A program made the translations under genes and the position numbers. This document shows positions 52,890 through 61,833 of a DNA stretch of 64,000 nucleotides, piece by piece. Below the pieces are notes generated by a model. The model had not been told where the DNA came from. It did no database searches and was given only the letters and a program-made list of their open reading frames with translations. Source of the DNA: Acuticoccus sp963704595 (GTDB lineage: Bacteria > Pseudomonadota > Alphaproteobacteria > Rhizobiales > Amorphaceae). Numbering within the stretch: position 1 is the stretch's first letter; each line of letters opens with the position of its first letter. Location: contig OY969922.1 of assembly GCA_963704595.1 (NCBI GenBank), positions 1,054,001 through 1,118,000 of the forward strand. The letters run 5' to 3'.

Positions 52890-54899
52890 TTACACGAACA
52901 TCTCGCCGAGGAGCTCGGCGGCGGAGAGATTTTCCAGAATGATCTCGCCGCCGCCCGGAAGATCGAACACAACGTTGGCGCCGATCTCGCGCGCGTCGCC
53001 GGGCAGGACGCCGGCCGGCAGGTCGATCCGGTCCTCTTGCGTCACGTCCCGCGCGATCCCGGCGGTCGCGAACACGAAGGTGTCGGCACCCGCACCGCCG
53101 ATGAAACGGTCGAAACCTCCGCCGCCGACGAGCACGTCGTCGCCATCGCCGCCGAAGAGGTTGTCGGCGCCGCCTTCGCCGTAGAGCGTATCGTTGCCGG
53201 TTCCGCCGAGGATCCAGTCGTGGCCCGTGCCGCCGTGGATGCGGTCGTTGCCGGCGCCGCCGTCGAGCCTGTCGCGGTCGGCCGCGCCGTAGAGGATGTC
53301 GTCGCCGTCGAGGCCGAACAGGGCGTCCGTCCCGGTGCCGCCCGCTAGCGTGTCGTGGCCATCGTTGCCGATCAGCCAGTCGTCGTCCGCCTCGCCGAGG
53401 AGGAGGTCGTCGCCGCTGCCGCCGACCATGTGGTCCCGGCCGTCGCCGCCGTTCATCCGGTCGTGCCCTGCGCCGCCGTCGAGCCGGTCGTTGCCGGTTC
53501 CGCCGAGGAGGGTGTCGTCCCCGTCGAAGGCGAAGAGGGCGTCGTTGTCGTCGCCGCCGAGGAGAAGGTCGTTGCCGCTGTTGGCGATCAGGCGGTCGGC
53601 GCCTGCGCCCCCGTCCAGCGTGTCGTCGCCGCTGCCGCCGACCAGAAAGTCTGCCCCCGGGCCAGCGTCTAGGTTGTCTGCGCCGGAGCCGCCGTCGACG
53701 AGGTCTGCGCCCCAGCCGCCTATGAGGGTGTCGTTCCCGTCGCCGCCGTACAGGCGGTCGTCGTGGCCGCCTGCGGAGAGGAAGTCGTCGCCGCTGCCGC
53801 CGGCGATCGCGTCTTTGCCATCGTCGCCGAAGAGGCGGTCGTCGCCGGCCTCGCCTGCGAGCGTGTCGTCGCCCGCGCCGCCGATCAGGACGTCGCGCCC
53901 CCAGCCCGCCTTGATGAAATCGCTGCCCGCACGCCCGTCGAGCCGGTTGCCGGCGCCGTTGCCGGTGATGGTGTCGCCGCCATGGCCGCCGATGGCATCC
54001 TCGATCAGCGAGGCGGCGCGGCCCCGGTAGAGGAAGGCGTTGTGGATCGCGCCGTCCGCCCACACCGGCGCCTCGCCTCGCGACAGCTCCTGCGCGCGGT
54101 TGAGCTGCGGCTCCTGTCCCGTGGTGGAGTGCCCGCCGGGCAGGAGGCTGATCGAGACGCCGAGGAAGTGGCGCGAGAAGTCGTAGGTGTCGTGGCCGCC
54201 TCCGTCCCAGATCGTGCGCAGCGTGACGCGCTCGAACGGGTCGAACCGGTAGTGCGTGTTGCCGGCATCGCTGAAGTTGGCGCCGTAGAGGTGCTGGAGC
54301 GCCGCGATGTCAGCCGGCATGTAGGTCCGCGAGAAGCCGCCGGGCTCGGTGCCGAGCCCTTCGGTCAGCGATGCGCCGGCGTGGGAGCGCGCGCTCATCA
54401 CGCTGTGTTCGGGGCTGTCGCGCTCGGCGGGGAGGGCGCCGTAGGGCGTCGGTTCGTGCGGGTGCTTGAGGCCGAGGGCGTGGCCGATCTCGTGGAGGAC
54501 CGTGCGGAAGCCGTAGGAGCCCGGCGAGAGGTCGGCGGTGACGGTGGGGCCGAAGGCGGCGTCCCCGCCGATCCCGGCGGCGGGAAAGAAGGCGTAGGCG
54601 CCGAGCGTCAGCGTCTGTTCCGGCGAGAACGCGAGGCCGTCGGCGGCGATGACACGCACGTCCGCGTTGGCGGGGGTCCATCTTGCGGAGAGGTTGGTGA
54701 AGGACGCGACCTGCGCGAACGCTTCGGCGACGGCGCCGGCGAGCGCCGCGGAGGGCACGCTGCCGTTGACGGCCGCGACCGAGCCGCCGGTCAGCGCATC
54801 GGCGAAGCCGAAGGTGAGCGGGCCGCTCCACGCGGTGCCGGAGAGGAGCGTGTTGATGGTCGCCTCGGACGAGGCCGTGCTTCGACGGACGGAGGCCAA
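52890..54899 (-). CDS. Serralysin-like RTX metallopeptidase (M10 family)
   Basis: About 669 residues. The N-terminal third is a zinc peptidase: HEIGHALGLKHPHE gives the HExxHxxGxxH zinc site (about residues 134-145), and HSVMSARSH is the Met-turn. The remaining two thirds are more than 20 RTX nonapeptides of the GGxGxDxLx type (e.g. GGAGDDTLAG, GGSGDDFLSA), which bind calcium, then a short C-terminal domain ending LLGEMFV, a hydrophobic end of the kind read by type I secretion systems. There is no N-terminal signal peptide, as expected. The start is taken as TTG at 54899 because AGGGAG lies 6 bases upstream. No type I exporter genes are in the window. Confidence 0.9.
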   Translation of the reverse strand: MASVRRSTASSEATINTLLSGTAWSGPLTFGFADALTGGSVAAVNGSVPSAALAGAVAEAFAQVASFTNLSARWTPANADVRVIAADGLAFSPEQTLTLGAYAFFPAAGIGGDAAFGPTVTADLSPGSYGFRTVLHEIGHALGLKHPHEPTPYGALPAERDSPEHSVMSARSHAGASLTEGLGTEPGGFSRTYMPADIAALQHLYGANFSDAGNTHYRFDPFERVTLRTIWDGGGHDTYDFSRHFLGVSISLLPGGHSTTGQEPQLNRAQELSRGEAPVWADGAIHNAFLYRGRAASLIEDAIGGHGGDTITGNGAGNRLDGRAGSDFIKAGWGRDVLIGGAGDDTLAGEAGDDRLFGDDGKDAIAGGSGDDFLSAGGHDDRLYGGDGNDTLIGGWGADLVDGGSGADNLDAGPGADFLVGGSGDDTLDGGAGADRLIANSGNDLLLGGDDNDALFAFDGDDTLLGGTGNDRLDGGAGHDRMNGGDGRDHMVGGSGDDLLLGEADDDWLIGNDGHDTLAGGTGTDALFGLDGDDILYGAADRDRLDGGAGNDRIHGGTGHDWILGGTGNDTLYGEGGADNLFGGDGDDVLVGGGGFDRFIGGAGADTFVFATAGIARDVTQEDRIDLPAGVLPGDAREIGANVVFDLPGGGEIILENLSAAELLGEMFV

Positions 54900-55117
54900 G
54901 CCGTTCTCCCTGCGCAACGAGATCGGACCCCGGCGTCAGAAGGCGGACGTGCGCCGGGGATGCCAGGCAACGGCCGCCGACTGACGGGCGGGAGTGACAG
55001 CGGGGAGGCGTCGGGGCGCACCGGCTTGGATCGCCAGCGCTCGCATCTCCACGAGCGGGAGACTAGACGGGGAGCATCGTGCGGGCCTGACCATCCGGCC
55101 GGCCCGCACGCGGCGGC

Positions 55118-56516
55118 TCAGGCCGCGGGAGCGCTCGAAAGCTGCGACGCGATCGCCTCCAGCGCGGCGGCGAAGCGGGTGACGATGGCGTCCGCGTCGC
55201 CGCGGGTGAGGACCAGCGGCGGCGACATCGCGATGGAATCGTTGAGCATGGCGCGCACGATCAGCCCGTTCTCCAGCGCCGCCGCCGAGAACGCCTTGCC
55301 GATGCCTGCGCTGGCGGCAAAGTTGTGCGCCTTCGCGCGGTCCTTCACCAGCTCCACGGCAGCGATCAGGCCGACGCCGCGGATCTCGCCGACATGCTCG
55401 TGGTCGCCGAGGCGGGCGCGAAGCTGTTCCTGGAAATAGGCACCGACGTCCGCCGCGTTGGCGAAGAGGTTCTCCCGCTCCATGATCGCAAGGTTCGCGT
55501 TGGCCGCCGCGCAGGCGATCGGGTGCGCGGTGTAGGTGTAGCCATGCGCGAACACGCCGAGATGGTCGGACTTGTCGCGGATCGCCTCCCACACCTTCTC
55601 GCCCACCAGCACGGCCGAAAGCGGCTGGTAGCCCGAGGTGATGCCCTTGGCGACGGAGATCATGTCCGGCTCGACGCCGAAATAGTCGCAGCCGAAAGGG
55701 GTGCCGAGGCGGCCAAACCCGCAGATCACCTCGTCGGCGATGAAGAGGATGTCGTATTTTTCCAGGACCGCCTTCACCTTCGGGAAATAGCCCTTGGGCG
55801 GGACGACGACTCCGCCGGCGCCCATCACCGGCTCGGCGATGAAGGCGGCGACCGTCTCCGGTCCCTCGGCGACGATGGTGGCCTCGAGTTCGGCGACCAG
55901 ACGGTCGCAGAACGCCTCCTCGGTCTCGCCCGGTTCGGCCTCATGGTAGTGATGCGGGCAGCGCACGCGCACCACCTGCGGCAGCGGCAGGTCGAACGCG
56001 GTGTGGACCGGGGTGAGGCCGGTCAGCGATCCCGAGGCTACGGTGACGCCGTGGTAGGCCCGTGTCGCGCGAGATGATCTTCTTCTTCTGCGGCCGGCCC
56101 ATCAGGTTGTTGTAGTACCAGACGAGCTTGACCTGCGTGTCGTTGGCGTCGGACCCCGAGCAGCCGAAGAGGACGCGCGCCATGTTGCCGGGCGCCATCC
56201 GGCGGATGGTGTCGGCGACATGGACGCCGGGCTCGGTGCCCATCGAGGCGAACGAGTGGTAGTAGGGAAGGCGCGCCGCCTGATCGGCGATGGCGTCGAC
56301 GATCTCCTGCCGGCCGTAGCCGACGTTGACGCACCACAGCCCCGCCAGTGCGTCGATGAACTCGTTGCCGCGGTTGTCGGTGATGCGGACGCCTTGGCCG
56401 CTCACCATGATGCGCGGCCCGGTCTTCAGGTGGCCGCTGGGGCTGGTGAAGGGGTGGAAGACGTTGTCCCTGTCGAGATCCTCGACGGACTGGTTGTGGG
56501 CGGGGTTGATGTCCAT
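55118..56516 (-). CDS. Class III aminotransferase, PLP-dependent (frame broken once as written)
   Basis: About 465 residues when one extra base in the run 56057-56061 is ignored. The first frame carries GNEFIDALAGLWCVNVGYG and MARVLFGCSGSDANDTQVKL; the next frame carries AYHGVTVASGSLTGL, FIAEPVMGAGGVVVPPKGY, LFIADEVICGFGRLG (the PLP-holding Asp) and ISVAKGITSGYQPLSAV (the Schiff-base Lys). This is the omega-amino acid:pyruvate type (taurine, putrescine, beta-alanine or similar). Beta-alanine and beta-ureido acids are products of pyrimidine breakdown, but the enzyme's donor is not readable. It stands alone downstream of the GH15 gene on the same strand. Confidence 0.88.
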
Positions 56517-56623
56517 CGGGCTCCCTTCGGCCCGGACGGCGGGCGCAGAAGAATTGGCGGCAATACACTGCCGCCTCTACCACAGCCCGCCTGCCCGAGG
56601 AACAAGCCCCGCCCGGCGGCGCC

Positions 56624-58448
56624 CTAGAAGGGCTCGCCGCCGTTGCGGGTCGCCCGGTCGATCGCGATCGCGGCCGAGATCATCGCAAGATGCGACAGCG
56701 CCTGCGGCGTGTTGCCGAGGTGGGTGCCGTCCTCGCCGAGCTCTTCGGAGTAGATGCCGGTGGGGGAGGCGTGGGCGAGCATCTCCTCGAACAGCCGCTT
56801 CGCCTCGTCCACGCGGGACGATCGCGCGAGGCATTCGATCCACCAGAACGAACACGTGACGAACGCGCCCTCCGGCGGGCCGTCGAACCCGTCGTCCTCG
56901 CCGGCTTCCGGCTCGTAGCGATGGACGAGCGGGCCGTTCACCAGCCGCCGGCCGATGGCGTCCATCGTGGAGCGGAAGCGCGGGTCCGTGGTGGGGAGGA
57001 ACTTTACGAGCGGCATCAGGAGGGTGACGGCGTCCACCGTGCCCGAGCCGGGTCGCTGGGTGAAGGCGCCGATCTCCTCGTCGAAGAATTCCTCGAGGAG
57101 GGTGGCGCGGGTTTCCTCGCGGGTCTTCTCCCACTCGGGGTTCGGCGCGTTGCCGGTCTTGTCGGCAAGGCGGATCGCGCGGTCGGTCGCGACCCAGGTC
57201 ATCAGCACGGCGTCGATGAAGAGGTCTTCCGTGCCGCGCATTTCCCAGATGCCGGCGCCCGGCGTGCGCCAGTTCCGGCACGCATAGTCCACGGTGCGGG
57301 CGAGCGCCGCCCAGCCGCATTCGGAAAGGGTGCCGATCTCCTTGTGGGCGATGTAGAGGCTGTCGATGATCTCGCCGTAGATGTCGGTCTGCGTCTGCCT
57401 GAAGGCGGCGTTGCCGATCCGCACCGGCTCCGAGCCGCGATAGCCGGGGAGGTGGGGAAGCGTCTCCTCGTCCATCCCGTCGGTGGCGCCGTCGAGCCGG
57501 TACATCAGCTGGAGCGCGCCGTTCTCGCATTCCTCCATCCGCGCGCCGATCCAGTCGCGGTAGTGGTCCGCCTCCTCCTGGAAGCCGAGCCGCAGCATGG
57601 CGTAGACGGTGAAGGCGCTGTCGCGGACCCAGCAGTAGCGGTAGTCGAAGTTGCGCCCGCCGCCGATGGCCTCGGGCAGGCCGAAGGTGGGCGCGGCCAC
57701 GATCGACCCGTGCCGTGCCGAGAACATCAGTTTCAGCGCCAGCGCGGAGCGGATCACCTCGTCGCGGTAGAGGCCGTCGTAGGTGCTGCGGCCGGCCCAC
57801 TCGCGCCACTTCGCGACCGTCGACGCAAGCGCCTCTCCGGCGGCCTCGGGCGCCAGAGGCTCGGCGTCCATCCCGTCGCAGATCAGGCTGAGGACGAGGG
57901 ACTGGCCGGCCTTCAGCGTCGTGTTGATGCGGGCACATCCGGGCTCGCAGCGAGGCCGGCGTGCTGCTGGCGAGGTGGAGAACAGGCCCGCGCTCGGCCC
58001 GGAAGAGGACCGCGCCGTTGTCGTCGTGCGAGACCTCGGGTGTCAGGCGGCCATAGTCGGGCCGCGGGGCGCACACGGCCTCGACGCGCACTTCCCCCTC
58101 GCGGCAGGTGATGATCCGCACGAGCTGGTTGGATGCGTTCTCGCTGCCCAGCGGCATGAAGTCGCTCACCTCCAGCACCCGGCCACCGTCCGCAAAGCGG
58201 GTGACGAGGACGTTGGTGTCGTCCTCGTAGCGCTGCGTGCCGGTGGGGCCGATGTCGGTCGTGAGCGTGAAGATCCCGGCGTCCCGCCCCAGCATCGCGC
58301 CGAAGACGGTCGGGGAATCGAAGTGCGGGTAGGCGAAGAACTCGAATGCGCCGGTGTTGGCGACGTAGGCGACGGTTTCGAGGTTTCCGATGACGCCGTA
58401 GTCGGCAATGGCGGGGAAGAGGTCGGTCCGGGCCGGGACGAAGTCCAT
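56624..58448 (-). CDS. GH15-family glycoside hydrolase, glucoamylase/trehalase type (frame broken once as written)
   Basis: About 607 residues when one extra base near 57935-57950 is ignored. The N-terminal beta domain (IADYGVIGNLETVAYVANTG) leads to the alpha/alpha barrel with FDYRYCWVRDSAFTVYAML, the hallmark of GH15, the acid Glu in GAGIWEMRGTEDLF, and the base Glu near GIYSEELGEDGTHLGNTPQA. Such enzymes release glucose from alpha-glucans or split trehalose. The ATG at 58448 overlaps the SDR stop by one base (TGATG), so both are on one transcript, divergent from glgE-treS. This suggests a role in the same trehalose/glucan metabolism. Confidence 0.88.
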
Positions 58449-59255
58449 CAGCCGTTGTCCCTGAACTCGGGGTAGAGCTCCATGCCGCCGTCGACCACGA
58501 GCGTGGAACCCGTCACGTAGTCCGCAGCGTCGGAGGCGAGGTAGACGACCGCCTCGGCAATGTCCTTCGCGTCGCCGATCCGGCCGTAGGGGATCAGCTT
58601 CTTCAAGCGCCTCGGCCTTTTCGGGGTCGCTCCAGACCTCCTTGTTGATCGCGGTGGCGATCGCGCCCGGCGACACCGCGTTGACGCGGATCTTCTCCTG
58701 CCCGAGCTCCTGCGCGGCGGTCTTCATCAGCATCGAGAGCCCGCCCTTGGACGCGGCATAGTTGGCGTGGCCGGCCCAGGGGATGACGTCGTGGACGCTG
58801 GACATCACGATGATCTTGCCGAGCGCCTTGGAGCTTCTCATGCCCTGCTTGCGGAACTGGCGGACCGCCGCCTGCATGGCGAGGAACGCGCCGGTGAGAT
58901 TGACGGCGATCACCCGGTCCCAGTCGGCCTTGGTGAGGTCGGTGAAGTTTGCGTCCTTCTGCATTCCCGCGTTGGAAACGAGGATGTCGACCGCGCCGAA
59001 GGCGTCGACCGCGGCGGCGAACATCGCGCCGATCTCGTCCTCGCTCGCGACGTCTGCCTTGAAGGCGAGGGCGCGGCCGCCGGCAGCCTCGCACCTGGCG
59101 ACGGTGTCGTCGGCGCCGTCCTTGTCGGAGTGGTAGTTGACCAGCACGGCGGCTCCGGCCTCTGCCAGAGCGATGGCGCACCCGGCGCCGATGCCGGAGC
59201 TTGCCCCCGTGACGATTGCGGTTTGGCCGGCAAGGTGGCCGTTCTGTGGGCTCAT
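58448..59255 (-). CDS. SDR-family glucose 1-dehydrogenase-like oxidoreductase (frame broken once as written)
   Basis: About 268 residues once one extra base near 58603-58606 is ignored. The first frame holds the cofactor motif TGASSGIG, VNYHSDKDGADD, ILVSNAGMQ and the active-site part HANYAASKGGLSML with the YxxxK pair, plus RVNAVSPGAI; the next frame supplies IPYGRIGDAKDIAEAVVYLA and GSTLVVDGGMELYPEF. The VNYHS stretch after the second beta strand and the MELYPEF ending are reminiscent of glucose 1-dehydrogenases. Translation is coupled to the GH15 gene, which would yield glucose, so oxidation of glucose is a reasonable guess. The ATG at 59255 has GGAG six bases upstream. Confidence 0.85.
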
Positions 59256-59691
59256 CGATCGCTCCATACTGTCTGGCGGGAAGGTCCGCGGCTTGCCGCG
59301 GGACCCGGCCCTCGGCTCCAAGGTGGCGTTTACGGCGCCAAGGGAAACAGCCGCACGGTGATCGGGGCTGCAAAACTTGTCATCTCGGGGGCGTATCAGG
59401 GCAGCGCGCCGGGAATGGCTCGCCCGGAGCGCCAAACTGCCGCACGGTGCCACTTGGGGGAGGTGCGGGTGACGAAGCCCGATTTTGCGCTGAGATATCG
59501 CGGCGGGCGCTGCCGTTGGCCCGCCATTTGAACCCCGGAACGCATGACGCGGGTCGCGCCGGAACGTCACCTGTTCTAAGGTCGGTTATCGGCGCGCTCG
59601 ACTTGCCGAACACGCGGGTAGCGGAAGGATCAGACGGGACGAGCTCGCAATTAATCTGAACCAACATGCAGTCTAGCCGTTTTCCTTAAAT
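59256..59691. other. 436-base divergent intergenic stretch between the SDR-GH15 unit and glgE
   Basis: Should hold the promoters of both units. Open frames here are GC-type random frames without recognisable similarity. The last 60 bases before glgE are locally AT-rich, but I see no convincing -35/-10 pair and no good ribosome site before the ATG at 59692. Confidence 0.45.
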
Positions 59692-61833
59692 ATGACTCTG
59701 CGAACCAACTTGAGCTCCCACATGAAAAATCGCATGCACTCCGCGCCCGTGGCCGCTCCCAAGGCGGCGGCGCCTGCAACTCTGCCGGGGGGCGCGGTCG
59801 CGAGACCCGGCGGTCTGCCGGGCGGCAGCCCCTCCGGCGCCCCCTCGGGCGAAGCCGCCCTGATTGCGAAGATGGCCGAGGAGCGGGTGGCGATCGAAGG
59901 GATCGACCCCGAGATCGACGGCGGACGCTTCCCTGCGAAGACGGTCGTGGGCCGGCCGTTCATCGTGGAAGCCGACGTGTTCGGCGAGGGTCACGACGAG
60001 GTCGACGGCGCGATCCTGTGGCGCAAGGCCGGTGACACGGCGTGGCAGGAAGCCCCGCTCACGGTCTTCGACAACCAGCGCTGGCGCGGCCACTTCACGC
60101 CGACCGAGAATGCGCGGCACGAGTACACCATCATCGCCTGGCGCGACCTGTGGGGCATGTGGCGCTACGAGGTCTCGAAGAAGCACGCGGCCGGCGTGCC
60201 GATCTCGCTCGAGCTGCAGGAAGGCGCGGACCTCATCGCGGCCTCCGTCGGCGGTGAGCGCGGCTCGGCCGAGGACAAGGCGGCGCTGAAGGCGCTTGCC
60301 GACGAGATGAAGGACGCCGACGACAGCGCCCGCTTCTCGAAGATGATGACCGAGGATACCGCCGGCCTGATGCAGCGCGCCGGCCATCGCGGCAACCTCA
60401 CCCGATACAGCAAGATCCTCGACCTCGTCGTCGACCGCGAGGCGGCGGTGTTCTCCGCCTGGTACGAGGTCTTCCCGCGGTCGATGTCGAACGACGTCAA
60501 CCGCCACGGCACGTTCGACGACGTGATCGACCGGCTGCCCTACGTCACCGGCCTCGGGTTCGACGTGCTCTACTTCCCGCCGATCCACCCGATCGGCAGC
60601 AAGAACCGCAAGGGCAAGAACAACTCGCTGACCGCAGGCCCGGACGATGTCGGCAGCCCCTACGCCATCGGCGCGGAGGAGGGCGGCCACGACGCGATCC
60701 ACCCCGAACTCGGCGGCTTCGACGCGTTCAAGCGCCTCGTGGATGCCGCGCAGGAGCAGGGCCTCGAGATCGCGCTCGACTACGCGCTCAACTGCTCGCC
60801 CGACCACCCGTGGATCAAGGAGCACCACGACTGGTTCGACTGGCGGCCCGACGGCTCGATCCGCTACGCCGAGAACCCGCCGAAGAAGTACGAGGACATC
60901 GTCAACGTCCGCTTCTACGCCGGCGACGAGCCGCTGCCGGAGCTGTGGATCAAGCAGCGCGACGTGTTCCTGTTCTGGATCGAGCACGGCGTGAAGATCT
61001 TCCGCGTCGACAACCCGCACACCAAGGCGTTCCCGTTCTGGGAATGGGTGATCGCGGACATCCAGAAGAAGCACCCGGAGGCGATCTTCCTGGCCGAGGC
61101 GTTCACCCGGCCGAAGGTGATGCACCGCCTTGCCAAGGTCGGCTTCACGCAGTCCTACTCGTACTTCACGTGGCGCAACACGAAGGCCGAGCTGACCGAG
61201 TACATGACGGAGCTGACGACGACGGAGAAGCGCCACACGATGCGCGTCAACTTCTTCGTCAACACGCCGGACATCAACCCGGTGTACCTGCAGACGTCGG
61301 GCCGGCCGGGCTTCCAGACGCGCCTGGTGCTGGCGGCCTCGCTCGCCGGCAACTACGGCGTCTATTCCGGCTTCGAGCTTTGCGAGGGGACGCCGATCCC
61401 CGGCAAGGAGGAGTATCTCAACTCCGAGAAGTACGAGATCAAGGCGTGGGACTGGGACCGGCCCGGCAACATCCGCCAGGACGTCGCGCTGATGAACCAG
61501 CTGCGCCGCACGCACCCGGCGCTGCAGGAGTTCACCAACCTCCAGTTCTACAACATCTGGAACGACAACATCCTGTACTACGGCAAGCGGACGGCTGACC
61601 GGTCGTCCTTCCTGCTGTTCGCCGTCAACCTCGACCCGCACAACGGGCAGGGCGGCAACTTCGAGGTCCCGCTCTGGGAGCTCGGCCTCGGCGACGACGC
61701 CTCGGTCGAGGTCGAGGATCTGGTCGCAGGCTACAATTTCACGTGGACTGGCAAGATCCAGCACGTCTTCATCGATCCCAATCAGCGCCCCTACTTCATC
61801 TGGCGCCTCATCAACCCGACAGGCCGTATTTAA
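59692..61833 (+). CDS. glgE: Alpha-1,4-glucan:maltose-1-phosphate maltosyltransferase GlgE
   Basis: A 713-residue GH13_3 enzyme that extends alpha-glucan with maltose 1-phosphate. After a Pro/Gly/Ala-rich leader of about 50 residues comes an N-terminal beta domain (FIVEADVFGEGHDEV, WRGHFTPTENARHEY), then the barrel with DVLYFPPIHPIGSKNRKGKN, the nucleophile D440 in KIFRVDNPHTKAFPFWEW, the acid/base E469 in AIFLAEAFTRPKVM, and TSGRPGFQTRLVLAASL. The start is uncertain: ATG at 59692 lacks a clear ribosome site and 59722 is another choice. It overlaps treS by one base (TAATG). Confidence 0.95.
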   Translation: MTLRTNLSSHMKNRMHSAPVAAPKAAAPATLPGGAVARPGGLPGGSPSGAPSGEAALIAKMAEERVAIEGIDPEIDGGRFPAKTVVGRPFIVEADVFGEGHDEVDGAILWRKAGDTAWQEAPLTVFDNQRWRGHFTPTENARHEYTIIAWRDLWGMWRYEVSKKHAAGVPISLELQEGADLIAASVGGERGSAEDKAALKALADEMKDADDSARFSKMMTEDTAGLMQRAGHRGNLTRYSKILDLVVDREAAVFSAWYEVFPRSMSNDVNRHGTFDDVIDRLPYVTGLGFDVLYFPPIHPIGSKNRKGKNNSLTAGPDDVGSPYAIGAEEGGHDAIHPELGGFDAFKRLVDAAQEQGLEIALDYALNCSPDHPWIKEHHDWFDWRPDGSIRYAENPPKKYEDIVNVRFYAGDEPLPELWIKQRDVFLFWIEHGVKIFRVDNPHTKAFPFWEWVIADIQKKHPEAIFLAEAFTRPKVMHRLAKVGFTQSYSYFTWRNTKAELTEYMTELTTTEKRHTMRVNFFVNTPDINPVYLQTSGRPGFQTRLVLAASLAGNYGVYSGFELCEGTPIPGKEEYLNSEKYEIKAWDWDRPGNIRQDVALMNQLRRTHPALQEFTNLQFYNIWNDNILYYGKRTADRSSFLLFAVNLDPHNGQGGNFEVPLWELGLGDDASVEVEDLVAGYNFTWTGKIQHVFIDPNQRPYFIWRLINPTGRI

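Noticed and set aside
52890..53950. DNA-level tandem repeat array or CRISPR-like array
   Set aside because: The periodicity comes from RTX nonapeptide codons in the minus-strand peptidase; the units diverge in DNA and there are no spacers.
59380..59667. Minus-strand 95-codon frame upstream of the SDR gene
   Set aside because: Lies in the divergent promoter region, has no ribosome-binding site and no recognisable similarity.
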